Positions 33,601-38,756 of a DNA stretch of 64,000 bases are shown here, in pieces. Source of the stretch: Armigeres subalbatus (taxonomy: Eukaryota > Arthropoda > Insecta > Diptera > Culicidae); contig NC_085141.1 in the NCBI RefSeq assembly GCF_024139115.2, forward strand, positions 28,659,242-28,723,241, written 5' to 3'. The translations under genes were made by a program, and so were the position numbers. Each line of letters starts with the position of its first letter. Position 1 is the first letter of the stretch. The notes beneath the pieces are model-generated. The model did not search any database, was not told the DNA's origin, and worked only from the letters and a program-made list of their open reading frames with translations.

Positions 33601-36600
33601 AGTAGCTGTTCAGCGGAAGATGCATATTCAACAATTAGATGTCAAGACCGCTTTTCTGTACGGTGATTTTGAAGAAACAACTGTTTGGCTGTTCCGGATG
33701 GCGTGAGAGCAGCGTCAAACTTGGTGTGCAAGCTCAGAAAATCACTTTACGGATTTAAGCAAAGCCCTCATTGCTGGAATAACAAGCTCAACGAAAGCTC
33801 CCTGCTGTCGAATGGATTTACACGCTCAAAGCATGATTACTGTCTGTATACCAAGTCAAACAATCAAGGCAACATTTACTTAATAATATATGTCGATGAC
33901 GTTTTAATTTTTGGAGACGAAATCAATTCTGTACAGGAAGCTAAGAAGATATTGTTCAAGAAATTTCAAATGACTGACTGTGGTGGGAATGCTGGGAATG
34001 TAGGAATATGATAAAGCCGAAGGAAGACTGTATCTTTCGCTTGAAACTGGTATCAACCGCAAATGTACATGTTGCTTAGCCGAGTCCATTCGGCCTTTTT
34101 TTATTCAAGGTACAGGCAGTATAAAACATTCGTACAAAGCACACCTTGAAATTCGACCTATCTAACATATAATAGGACTTCCAGCATATACGAGTTTGAA
34201 AATGATTGGATGATTAGAACTAAACATACCTTCTCTTTGAACAGAATAGAATTGTTCACGCCGTTCTTCTCGTTCTTTTGCACCAGTAATAGCTGCCATA
34301 TCAATCCGGTCATCGTCCTCATCCGAACCATCACCTGCTCCATCCTCCCGGACCACGCGTTTCTTGCTCTTATCTTCCTTTGGCTCATCCAATGGAATGA
34401 AATCGCCTAAAACCAATGATATGATTGTTAGCACCAAGAAAAAAACTTCATCTGCTCTATTCTTCCTCACCTTTCTCCCGGGCCTTCTGCCGGCGCTTGC
34501 GAGCAGCATGAATCATGGCCGCATCCGGAATGACCCCATTTTCCAGATACATCTTGAAATTGTCCGGCTTGGCAAACCGATGGTGGTGCCCCTCGCCAGC
34601 ACTTTCGTCTTCCTCTTCTTCCTCGGAGGACATGTCGTCCTTGCCGGCACAGAGAGCTGCCCGGCCATTTAGAATCTGTTGCTGGTGCTGCTGCTTACTC
34701 GGATCGGATTTCTTGACCACCAGCTAAAATGCGTTGTGTTCAAAATGAGGGAGAGAACAAGAAAAAAATGTGGGGAAGATTAGAATCGAACGAAATGACA
34801 TCATTGAATGGGATTGGGAAGATCGACAATGGCGCAGGAGAACAAGCTGCGCCTGGTTTTTCTTTCACCCTGTCATTATACACAGGGTAAGTACCGTCGG
34901 AATAAGTGCAACCAACAAATTGTTTTTGTTATTGCTAACAAATAATCAGTAAGTTAATTAAATCTTTGAATGTAGATGTCTAAGTTTTGTCATGCAGAAT
35001 AAGTTTTGCATAAAGTAAAAGCTAACCTAAGTTAAGGTCATTAATCTTAGTTAAGGAATCCGGAAAGCTATGACATGGTCTTTCACCAAGTGATTTCTAC
35101 TCCAATTTGCCAATATTCATGTTTTTTCAACTAGGGGGAATGACGGCTTTGGCAGGTTTTGTTCTAATATTGGCAGTGGTTTTTTTATGACTGATTATGC
35201 TCAAATTTGGCCCTAAACATTCTTTGTTGCGTATCAAAGAATATTGTGGCTAAATTTCATCAAATTTGGTCGACAAAAACCCCCCTGACAATAATAGAAC
35301 AAAACCTGCCAAAGCCGTCTTTTCCCCTATCTTATTTAAGAAAATAAAATCAAGTTTTGCTGACCGTTTTTCAGAGTACGTATGCCTTATGTCCGAATTC
35401 TTCAAAGTAAATATTCTGTATTCCTTAATACATCATCATGTCGAAACTCAAAACGATGTTAACTTGCAATATCTTCGCAGAGGAACTGCATTAATAAACA
35501 TTATGAAAGAAAATCTGCACATTTTTGCAATAAGGTGTTTTGAAATTTCTTGGTGAATATTGGTCAAAGTTCTCCACTTAGATTATGATAACGCTTTTGA
35601 AATATTTTGCTGACAATAACTTGGAAGTGATATTCAAAGATTTGTTTGATAACATTCAAGTAGTTATCGATAACGCAGAATACAATGTCCCAGGAAACCC
35701 ATTTAGGGTTTTTTTGTGCGTTTCGTCTATAGAGTAAAAAGAATTGGAGAAAGAATTTGTCCAGTTTTGTGGTAGCGACACTTCAAGCAATTCGAAATTA
35801 TGTAGTAGGTGCGAATGAAAGTACATTGCTAAAATTCAAAAATGCAGCGTGAGTGAGAAAATATGTTCAAGACTTGAAGCTTCTTTAGGCGATAAAGTAT
35901 CTTCGTGTGATTCGTAATAGCAATTTTGGATATTTTATGATGTGGAATTGGTAGAAAAAATTGAATAATAATAACCTTACCACAAAGTCGTCTGTGCGTA
36001 TTTCTGTTTGGATATTAGAACTAGAGTTTTCACACTTTTCCCTTTTATGTTTATCTTTGATCGGCTCTTCCGAGCTCCTGCCCTTTGCACCGTTTCCGCC
36101 GTTAGTTCCGGAGGACGATTTGACGACAGACTTTGACGACGAATCGAAACCGAAACTGGGACCGTCATTCTTTTCGGCGTGCCGTTTGCGACGTCGTTCT
36201 TTATCCAGGGACTTCATGACTTTTTTGCTCTGGGATGTTTTCTTCACTTGGAATACTTCGCCTTCCTCTGTGGAGTTGCCCGTGCGTGCGAAGGTGTTGA
36301 ATGTTTTTGAAACGAAAAGAAAAGGGAGAAGAGAGTGATCATCAAAATTGTTCTTTCAAAAGTACTCTGCAATAGATTTGGACTGCTGTAAAAAATTCAG
36401 ATGGGTAATCAATTTGAAGGAGTTATATGGATAAGTTTCTTTTTATCAGATGTTAAAATTGTGAACTGCTTTATATCTGGATCTCGAAGCCAAAGCTCCG
36501 TCGACGATACCCTCAAAAACGATATCAACAGAAATTTGAGATCGTAAATAGCGATAGGTTGGCCACACGTTACGAAAAAACCGAAGACGAAATGTGCAAG

Positions 36601-37394
36601 CAAACGCTGGACTGGAATCCGGTAGGACATCACAGCTGAAGGAGACCCATGGAACTTGTGGCAACAAAGCCTCAACGAAGAAATAAAGAAATCTGACCTT
36701 AACCAGGGCAAGGCTAAAAAGAGCAGCCACCAAAGATGAAGATCTTTTACGATGGCCCTATAGATCCCCAAGGGTGCTCATGGTCCATGAGTGAATTAGC
36801 AAGGCCACTGGTAAAACGTCTTTTGCTAGACAACAATTTTAAAGCAAAGCAAATATTAAAAATTTGACTGCCATAAAATATCCAAAATGTTTAGAATCAG
36901 AACTCCAGTAACAAACTTCCATCCAAGAAGGTCCGTATTATAATAAATTTTTAGTTTGAAGATAAATGTGGCTCGGGTATACATTCCGTTCAATATTCTT
37001 CCTGAAACCAAAATATTAGTTTATACGCAAAGAATTGGCACAGGTGCTGCCCGCACAGCAAGGATACTCGAAAAATGTTACCTTCGTCGTCGAAACTTAG
37101 CAAAGACATTTTAGAAGTGGCCTTGGACGACGCGCCGGATGCTGATGAAGATCCTTCGCTGGTTTTCTTGTCCTTTTTGTCTTTCTTGGAAGAGGGCCGT
37201 TTGCTACCTTCACCGCCCACGAACTGTGGAGGTGGCGGTGGCGACGGATCTACTTCCATACGATTGTCCTGTGTCGAGGAAGTCCCGCCATTGTTGGTTG
37301 CCGTTGCCGCGGGGGTTCCGCCTTCGTCGTCATCGTCGTAGCTGGTGAAAACGCGACGCTGGATCGGTTTTTTCGGCTTCCGGAACAGGGACAT
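9554..37394 (-). CDS. PAXBP1: PAXBP1/GCFC-domain protein, whole spliced gene (9 exons, last two tentative)
   Basis: The gene encodes a nuclear GCFC-family protein related to PAX3/PAX7-binding protein 1, known in vertebrates as a chromatin and splicing-linked factor. Exons on the minus strand are 37082-37394, 35981-36267, 34471-34723, 34230-34406, 11394-12044, 10599-11334, 10081-10404, then probably 9659-9745 and 9554-9623. All junctions have GT-AG signs and the phases agree (1,0,1,1,1,2,2,2). The sum is 2,898 bp, or 965 codons, close to the roughly 900 residues typical of the family. The N-terminus begins MSLFRKPKKPIQRRVF, followed by low-complexity acidic and KE-rich stretches. A coiled-coil region lies in exon 5 and the GCFC domain in exons 6-7. 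Intron 4 is about 22.2 kb of nested transposons. The family match is strong, while the exact orthologue name is inferred. Confidence 0.85.
9659..9745 (-). CDS. PAXBP1: PAXBP1-like exon 8 (tentative)
   Basis: A short open segment encodes ALCKLVIDADMRKECILIM in the phase left by exon 7, and it has a strong donor (CAG|GTAAGT) after 9659. The acceptor at 9746 is in a purine-rich context and is weak. An alternative AG would break the frame. This call rests on the phase fit and the donor. Confidence 0.45.
10081..10404 (-). CDS. PAXBP1: PAXBP1-like exon 7 (GCFC domain, last part)
   Basis: The acceptor CATTGCAG precedes 10404 and the donor GTAAGTG follows 10081. The frame is continuous with exon 6. 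It encodes FFQRQFCSGLKLLRNITCWQ, an LLNRYLLNGMR block and TLPRVWL, all helical and consistent with the C-terminal half of the GCFC domain. Confidence 0.8.
10599..11334 (-). CDS. PAXBP1: PAXBP1-like exon 6 (GCFC domain, first part)
   Basis: The acceptor TTCTCAG precedes 11334. The exon starts with an Arg-rich stretch (RRTRRRRDREK), then SSDDEVAD and the GCFC domain, with ASLKEIGLEARQIF, DAYVSLCIPKVLGPLIRIK and PTLVEKIVLPKLT blocks. The donor GTAAGT follows 10599, phase 2. Confidence 0.85.
11394..12044 (-). CDS. PAXBP1: PAXBP1-like exon 5 (coiled-coil region)
   Basis: The acceptor ATTCCAG precedes 12044. The exon encodes DSAEDSDMETKEWENQQIRKG, then Glu/Lys-rich helices that probably form a coiled coil, ending RRQDVRDQAKEMADAN. 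The donor is A|GTTAGT after 11394, phase 1. The join to exon 4, about 22.2 kb away, keeps the frame. Confidence 0.85.
12427..12538. repeat. Short tandem repeat, ~18-20 bp unit (ttccccagaaaacca type)
   Basis: About six imperfect units carry ccccagaaaaccaat or ccccagaattcca. The repeat lies in intron 4 of the PAXBP1-like gene, just outside the 12548 inverted-repeat terminus. Confidence 0.8.
13695..14775 (-). mobile_element. RTE-type LINE, 3' half (RT C-terminus)
   Basis: The minus-strand frame 13924-14757 encodes RT motifs HRGLRQGDGLSCLIFN, GFADDIDIMAR (catalytic ADD), a SKTKYMIG block, EEFVYLGSLVTAEND and LIRPVVLYGHDTW. A second frame, 13716-13991, encodes the C-terminus with RRGTQRARWIDQVEDD and LRRLRGWRRVAMDRAEWRRLL. 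One frameshift separates them near 13930-13990. The 3' end is an AT-rich tail at 13695-13715. The 5' half is missing. It belongs to the same family as 7725-9350, 43145-43395 and 63130-64000, though the subfamilies are diverged. Confidence 0.85.
14800..14962. repeat. Degenerate ctccagaaattc minisatellite (split by the TTAA element)
   Basis: Loose repeats of ttcctccagaaatt occur here and resume at 16535-16720 on the other side of the TTAA element. This shows that the element landed inside the repeat tract. Small frames in it are not genes. Confidence 0.65.
14967..16530. mobile_element. TTAA-flanked (piggyBac-like) non-autonomous element with long inverted arms
   Basis: TTAA at 14963-14966 and 16531-16534 flanks inverted ends that start CCTTCTGTCTGTGCTC and CCTTTTGTCTGTGCTC. 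A CC-starting terminus next to TTAA is typical of piggyBac, though Kolobok also uses TTAA. Arms of roughly 430 bp (about 14990-15420 and 15900-16340) are inverted copies of each other. They include a palindromic ggggtcaaattgacccc, present once on the left and twice (as variants) on the right. A Helitron-like insert occupies the centre. No transposase is present. Confidence 0.75.
15525..15785 (+). mobile_element. Short non-autonomous Helitron
   Basis: The element starts with TC (15525, TCTATATAATAAAAATG) and ends with CTAG (15782-15785). It is preceded by A and followed by T, which is the A^T target expected for Helitrons. A GCAG...CTGC stem lies 6-20 bp before the end, where the 3' hairpin of Helitrons is found. 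At 261 bp it carries no Rep/helicase. Confidence 0.65.
16750..17340. other. GC-rich unassigned segment with a 2 x 37 bp tandem duplication
   Basis: This block is clearly richer in GC than its surroundings and has partly open frames (16906-17292 on plus) with no recognised motif. It may be the 5' leader of a LINE. At 17257-17330 a 37 bp unit starting actctagctaaggccg is directly repeated. A host gene is not supported. Confidence 0.4.
17655..17736. repeat. Half copy of a TTAA hairpin MITE
   Basis: The segment with ttgcttccgtattgagtgg and gaaaacgcgagtacttt, ending at TTAA (17737-17740), matches one arm of the complete hairpin MITE at 50347-50537. The opposite arm is too diverged to place. Confidence 0.5.
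17810..18215. repeat. Degenerate attctcca / aaattc minisatellite
   Basis: Many imperfect repeats of ggaaattcttc and ccaaaaattac occur here, similar to 14800-14962. The minus-strand frame rich in EF repeats at 17976-18194 is a product of the repeat. Confidence 0.6.
18343..18478 (+). repeat. Dispersed mosquito repeat fragment (ends in gtacgagaaa)
   Basis: The sequence with gagctgagtagatcggtat, tttttggagtaaac and ttggtgtacgagaaac matches, inverted, the segment 42429-42545. No coding capacity is present. The region 18480-19040 beyond it shows nothing recognisable. Confidence 0.5.
20027..21445 (+). pseudogene. BEL/Pao Gag and protease segment (broken)
   Basis: The frame 20027-20698 begins MVESVAALQQCLAATRGK and contains the DUF1759-type PLPTFDGRYENWHKFKDRF block. 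A frameshift near 20640-20700 moves the frame to 20667-21455. This second frame holds zinc knuckles (CAVCNNDHMIDNC and CFLCLKRGHRTANC) and the aspartic protease motif ALLDSGAMANFVSE of DUF1758. The segment stops at the 3.5 kb insertion, and the frame resumes at 24917 once the insertion and one GGGCC duplication are discounted. Confidence 0.8.
21527..21727. mobile_element. MITE with CACGCAAAAAAAAGCG termini
   Basis: The 201 bp unit starts CACGCAAAAAAAAGCGTTC and ends with its complement (one extra T). Sub-palindromes such as gttcccgaattcgtgaac lie inside. No clear target duplication was found, and the superfamily is unknown. Confidence 0.65.
22235..22437 (-). mobile_element. Feilai-like tRNA-derived SINE, 5'-truncated
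   Basis: On the minus strand the unit begins at a perfect pol III B box (ggttcgattcc, 22422-22432) followed by the ccggtgccggtc block. It runs through a tRNA-unrelated body and ends in GAA triplet repeats (plus-strand cttcttc at 22235-22255). A 10 bp target duplication, agtttacatt, flanks it at 22225-22234 and 22438-22447. The A box is missing, so the copy is 5'-truncated. Triplet 3' tails are the known hallmark of Feilai SINEs of Aedes. Confidence 0.85.
22560..22783. mobile_element. MITE with 29 bp TIRs and 8 bp target duplication
   Basis: The inverted ends are tatagacactatagg... (22560-22588) and the complement (22755-22783), with one or two mismatches. GTGAGAAT is duplicated exactly at 22552-22559 and 22784-22791. 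An 8 bp duplication points to hAT- or P-type transposases, and the terminus does not settle which. Confidence 0.8.
22979..23240. repeat. 52 bp minisatellite (ataccgggcaaatg units)
   Basis: accgggcaaatg occurs at 22995, 23047, 23098 and 23150, with a decayed fifth unit, giving a 51-52 bp period. Related units occur at 2160-2330, 4680-4800 and, inverted, at 32090-32480. Confidence 0.85.
24162..24447. mobile_element. Hairpin (foldback) element with tail, copy 2
   Basis: Arms 24162-24283 and 24291-24412 are perfect inverted copies (122 bp, no mismatch seen) around a 7-nt loop. They are followed by a one-sided tail (24413-24447) that shares ttccactaaaaagctc and aaaataattttctt with copy 1. A 9 bp direct repeat, attaataaa, lies at 24153-24161 and 24448-24456. 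Because of the symmetry, both strands show an almost identical 61-codon frame, which is an artefact. The element lies inside the 22 kb PAXBP1 intron. Confidence 0.9.
24917..26588 (+). pseudogene. BEL/Pao RT and RNase H segment (broken)
   Basis: The frame 24920-25249 carries the DUF1758 to RT linker (LIGAEIFFELMQMGKIR, LGWLVAGPVW). The frame 25291-26091 is RT, with a KLRVMFDASAKT block, STDVQRMYEQV and the catalytic CCYVDDALEG near 25930-25965. Pieces at 26013-26228 and 26321-26671 are the A17-like region and RNase H (RSDSKIVLCWLEKPSS and the HVGTKDNPPDFVSRG block). Frameshifts occur near 25260, 26040 and 26230-26330. The segment stops at the Jockey insertion. Confidence 0.8.
26589..26623 (+). 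promoter_or_regulatory. Jockey internal promoter: initiator plus DPE
   Basis: The element starts with TCAGACC, which fits the initiator consensus YYANWYY with A+1 at 26591. Positions +28 to +33 (26618-26623) read GGTTCT, which fits the downstream promoter element RGWYVT at its exact known spacing. Jockey-type LINEs are known to use such internal TATA-less promoters. Activity is not shown. Confidence 0.6.
26818..27933 (+). pseudogene. Jockey ORF1 (Gag-like, zinc knuckles), frameshifted
   Basis: The start is at 26818, MSNNKNKRKVESLNSPLPSK, with a basic N-terminal part to about 27190. A frameshift at about 27190-27240 moves the frame to 27198-27779. This holds the RRM-like core (LFKVVLKGLP, DEIKIEISQLLGFSPVQ) and three CCHC-type knuckles (CRKCQKWGHGTKHC, CMICGGTSHAKDAC, CANCGGNHKSNFWEC). 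A second frame change near 27770 leads to a residual C-terminal piece (27715-27933). Its role would be RNA binding in the retrotransposition particle. Confidence 0.85.
28212..30776 (+). pseudogene. Jockey ORF2 (endonuclease and reverse transcriptase), broken
   Basis: The frame 28212-29111 begins MDLNNCVKVLNWNARSLKG and shows AP-endonuclease motifs: ETYLKPG, FFVIGDFNAKHRSW and DSDHLPVTF. The frame 29254-29841 carries APGDDGI and SYRPISLLS, then loses about 26 codons around 29760. The palm region up to 30290 is frameshifted, and no intact FADD is found. The frame 30300-30776 is the RT C-terminal domain (KYLGLLLDQKLTFKNHI, RPAMLYAVPIWT). It encodes no working enzyme. Confidence 0.85.
31010..32010 (+). 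pseudogene. BEL/Pao integrase segment (broken, 3'-truncated)
   Basis: After the Jockey insertion the BEL sequence resumes. Frames 31016-31351 and 31323-31508 hold the LRVGGRIRHSDLP block. The frame 31539-31832 holds the zinc-binding part (HIGLNGLLAKVRQQFW ... CVKCFRANP) and the start of the integrase core (LRTGVDYADPF). A further shifted frame to about 32010 has SDNSTNFVGANRKL, matching the DNGTNF core motif. No DUF5641 or 3' LTR follows. Confidence 0.75.
32090..32480. repeat. Inverted, diverged copy of the ccgggcaaat minisatellite
   Basis: Loose units of tttcccggaataaggcaa, gattccttctttt and aaaatgca are the reverse complement of the repeat at 22979-23240. Unit spacing is irregular. Confidence 0.6.
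32481..33530. other. AT-rich intronic sequence, nothing recognised
   Basis: No coding frame with family motifs, no clear inverted repeat with a target duplication and no RNA gene is seen. Short frames here are not supported. Confidence 0.5.
33540..34080 (+). pseudogene. Ty1/Copia reverse transcriptase fragment
   Basis: A leading piece (about 33550-33680) encodes ARMATIRTVLSVAVQRK and QLDVKTAFLYGDFEE. After a frameshift, the frame 33685-34011 carries KLRKSLYGFKQSPHCWNNKL and the catalytic YLIIYVDDVLIFG. It is cut at both sides, and no LTR is near. It lies antisense in PAXBP1 intron 4, ending about 150 bp from exon 4. Confidence 0.85.
34230..34406 (-). CDS. PAXBP1: PAXBP1-like exon 4
   Basis: The acceptor TTTTAG precedes 34406, and only a 64 bp intron separates it from exon 3. 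The exon encodes GDFIPLDEPKEDKSKKR and a DEDDDRIDMAA block. The donor GTATGT after 34230 leads into the 22 kb intron 4. It ends in phase 1. Confidence 0.85.
34471..34723 (-). CDS. PAXBP1: PAXBP1-like exon 3
   Basis: The acceptor TTTTAG precedes 34723 and the donor GTGAGG follows 34471. The exon encodes KKSDPSK, a SEEEEEDES acidic run and the RFAKPDNFKMYLENGVIPDA block followed by HAARKRRQKARE, typical of the family. It ends in phase 1. Confidence 0.85.
34724..35980. other. PAXBP1-like intron 2, nothing else recognised
   Basis: This 1.26 kb AT-rich intron is bounded by GTAAGG and TTTTAG on the minus strand. No transposon or RNA gene is evident in it. Confidence 0.6.
35981..36267 (-). CDS. PAXBP1: PAXBP1-like exon 2
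   Basis: The acceptor CCACAG precedes 36267, and the donor GTAAGG follows 35981. With exon 1 it continues into EGEVFQVKKTSQSKK, a hallmark of GCFC/PAXBP1 N-termini. It then holds RRRKRH and Ser/Lys-rich linker sequence and ends at RTDDFV in phase 0. Confidence 0.85.
36540..36735 (+). mobile_element. RTE-like LINE 3' fragment in PAXBP1 intron 1
   Basis: The plus strand encodes a decayed QTLDWNPVGHHS and a following block like the C-terminus of the family at 1-1163. Stops interrupt it, and no tail is preserved. Confidence 0.6.
37082..37394 (-). CDS. PAXBP1: PAXBP1-like exon 1 (start codon)
   Basis: The ATG is at 37394. The exon encodes the conserved basic start MSLFRKPKKPIQRRVF, an acidic DDDDEG patch, proline-rich and serine/lysine-rich stretches and the LLSFDDE motif shared by the family. 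The donor is G|GTAAC at 37081, leaving phase 1. Confidence 0.85.
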
Positions 37395-38140
37395 CTTTGA
37401 TGGTTGGAATTTTACTTGAATTTTCGATAGCGTCCGCTAATGCATACTGCTAGCACAAATTTCAAGCGTTGAAGTTTGGTTTTGAATGGAATTTTACGAA
37501 AATAAATGCACAGGACACGGAATTTTCGACGTATTTTTCTTGCAAAAGTGAACTTTTTGACAGCACGCAAGTCGATGGGTTCCGAAAAACATCAAAGCAA
37601 ATCAAACGCTGCGTCGATGACAGACGTTATATACGTTACCATAAAATGTACTAAAATGCATGTGGCAATGGAAAGGTGTCGGGTTCATGTATATAATAAT
37701 TTTGGTATAATAAATATTCGATTTTAAAAATAGTTCGAGGCTTCAAAAAGTATTGGTTCTTTGCGAAAGTTGCCAAGAAAAGCAAAAGAATCGACTAATA
37801 AAACTAAACAACTAATAGAGATAATAAAACGAGATACAATTTTTGACGGGAAAGGTCTATAGATCTAAAAGCATTTAAATTTAAAAAATGCAACTTTTTC
37901 GATGATTTTCGCAGAAAACCGCCTCGTATCCGTAGAATAATTTGTTTTCATGCTTTACCAAGTATTATTCAAAAGTATTTTCTCTATAACGGCGTTTTTA
38001 GAGAAAACAGATTGAAAAAATGTAACGGGGCTGAGATATTAAAGTTTCAGTAAATCTTAAAAACCACGAAGTTTGCTATAATTTATCGAGATTCTACAAT
38101 TGTCTAAGGTTATTTCATATCCGTCAGTTCATCCCAAGTA
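37395..38140. other. 5' flank of the PAXBP1-like gene
   Basis: This is the upstream side of the minus-strand ATG at 37394. It is AT-rich, with no clear TATA box or recognisable element. The gene promoter presumably lies here, which is inference from position only. Confidence 0.4.
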
Positions 38141-38473
38141 GAGATGTCGTAAAATCCCGATTAATCGATTAGTTACTAATCGATTACTCTTGATTCTTGT
38201 CGATTATTGAATCGATTAATCATCGTATGGTAATCGATTCAAAATTAATCGATTATCACAACGATGAATCGATTAATCGAAATAATCAATTAATTTTCGA
38301 CATCCTTATGATGTCGTAAAATTCTGATTAATCGATTAGTAACTAATCGATTACTCACGATTCCTCTCGATTATTGAATCGATTAATCGTTGGGTAATAA
38401 TCGATTCAAAATTAATCGATTATCACAACGATGAATCGATTAATCGAAGTAATCGATTAATTTGCGACATTTC
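38141..38473. mobile_element. TA-flanked hairpin element made of two 167 bp aatcgatta-rich units
   Basis: Two direct 167 bp units (starting gatgtcgtaaaat at 38143 and 38310) each consist of repeated palindromic attaatcgatta motifs. The outer ends, gagatgtcgtaaaat and tttgcgacatttc, are inverted, and TA lies on both sides (38139-38140 and 38474-38475). The whole can fold extensively. A Tc1/mariner-type MITE dimer is the likeliest reading. Confidence 0.65.
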
Positions 38474-38505
38474 TAGGCTCAAGGATTCAAAATATTCTAC
38501 TTCTG

Positions 38506-38640
38506 GAGCCGTGCGGTAAGATGCACGTCTACAAAGCAAGACCATGCTGACGGTGGCTGATTTCGATTTCCGGCCTGGTCAAGGAAATTTTCTTGACATT
38601 CATGGGCATAAAAGTTGTGGGAGAATACGGTTCACCGCAC
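38506..38640 (+). mobile_element. Feilai-like tRNA-derived SINE, 5' part
   Basis: gagccgtgcggtaagatgc with caaagcaagaccatgctga forms the tRNA-like head. It is followed by a decayed B box (atttcgatttc, 38560-38570) and ccggcctggtcaaggaaatt. The head is what the copy at 22235-22437 lacks. The triplet tail is not seen, so the 3' side is truncated or diverged. Confidence 0.65.
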
Positions 38641-38685
38641 AGGGGAATTTGCGTAGGTCTCGGATAACCGGAAAAAGGGATCGAC

Positions 38686-38752
38686 CACTTACTTACTTAC
38701 TTATGGGTCCTGTACACCTCCGGTGATGCAAAGGGCCGACTTAAAAGTGTTG
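38686..38752 (-). mobile_element. 3' tip of the RTE-like LINE (family of 1-1163)
   Basis: On the minus strand this reads agtcggccctttgcatcacc, then the ggaggtgtacaggacccat block and a TAAG tandem tail. It matches 1111-1163. Only about 65 bp is present, a severe 5' truncation, placed directly before the Copia primer-binding region. Confidence 0.75.
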
Positions 38753-38756
38753 GGAG

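Noticed and set aside
35266..35556. 96-codon plus-strand frame in PAXBP1 intron 2
   Set aside because: It has low-complexity AT-rich codon use and no family motif, and it lies within a supported intron.
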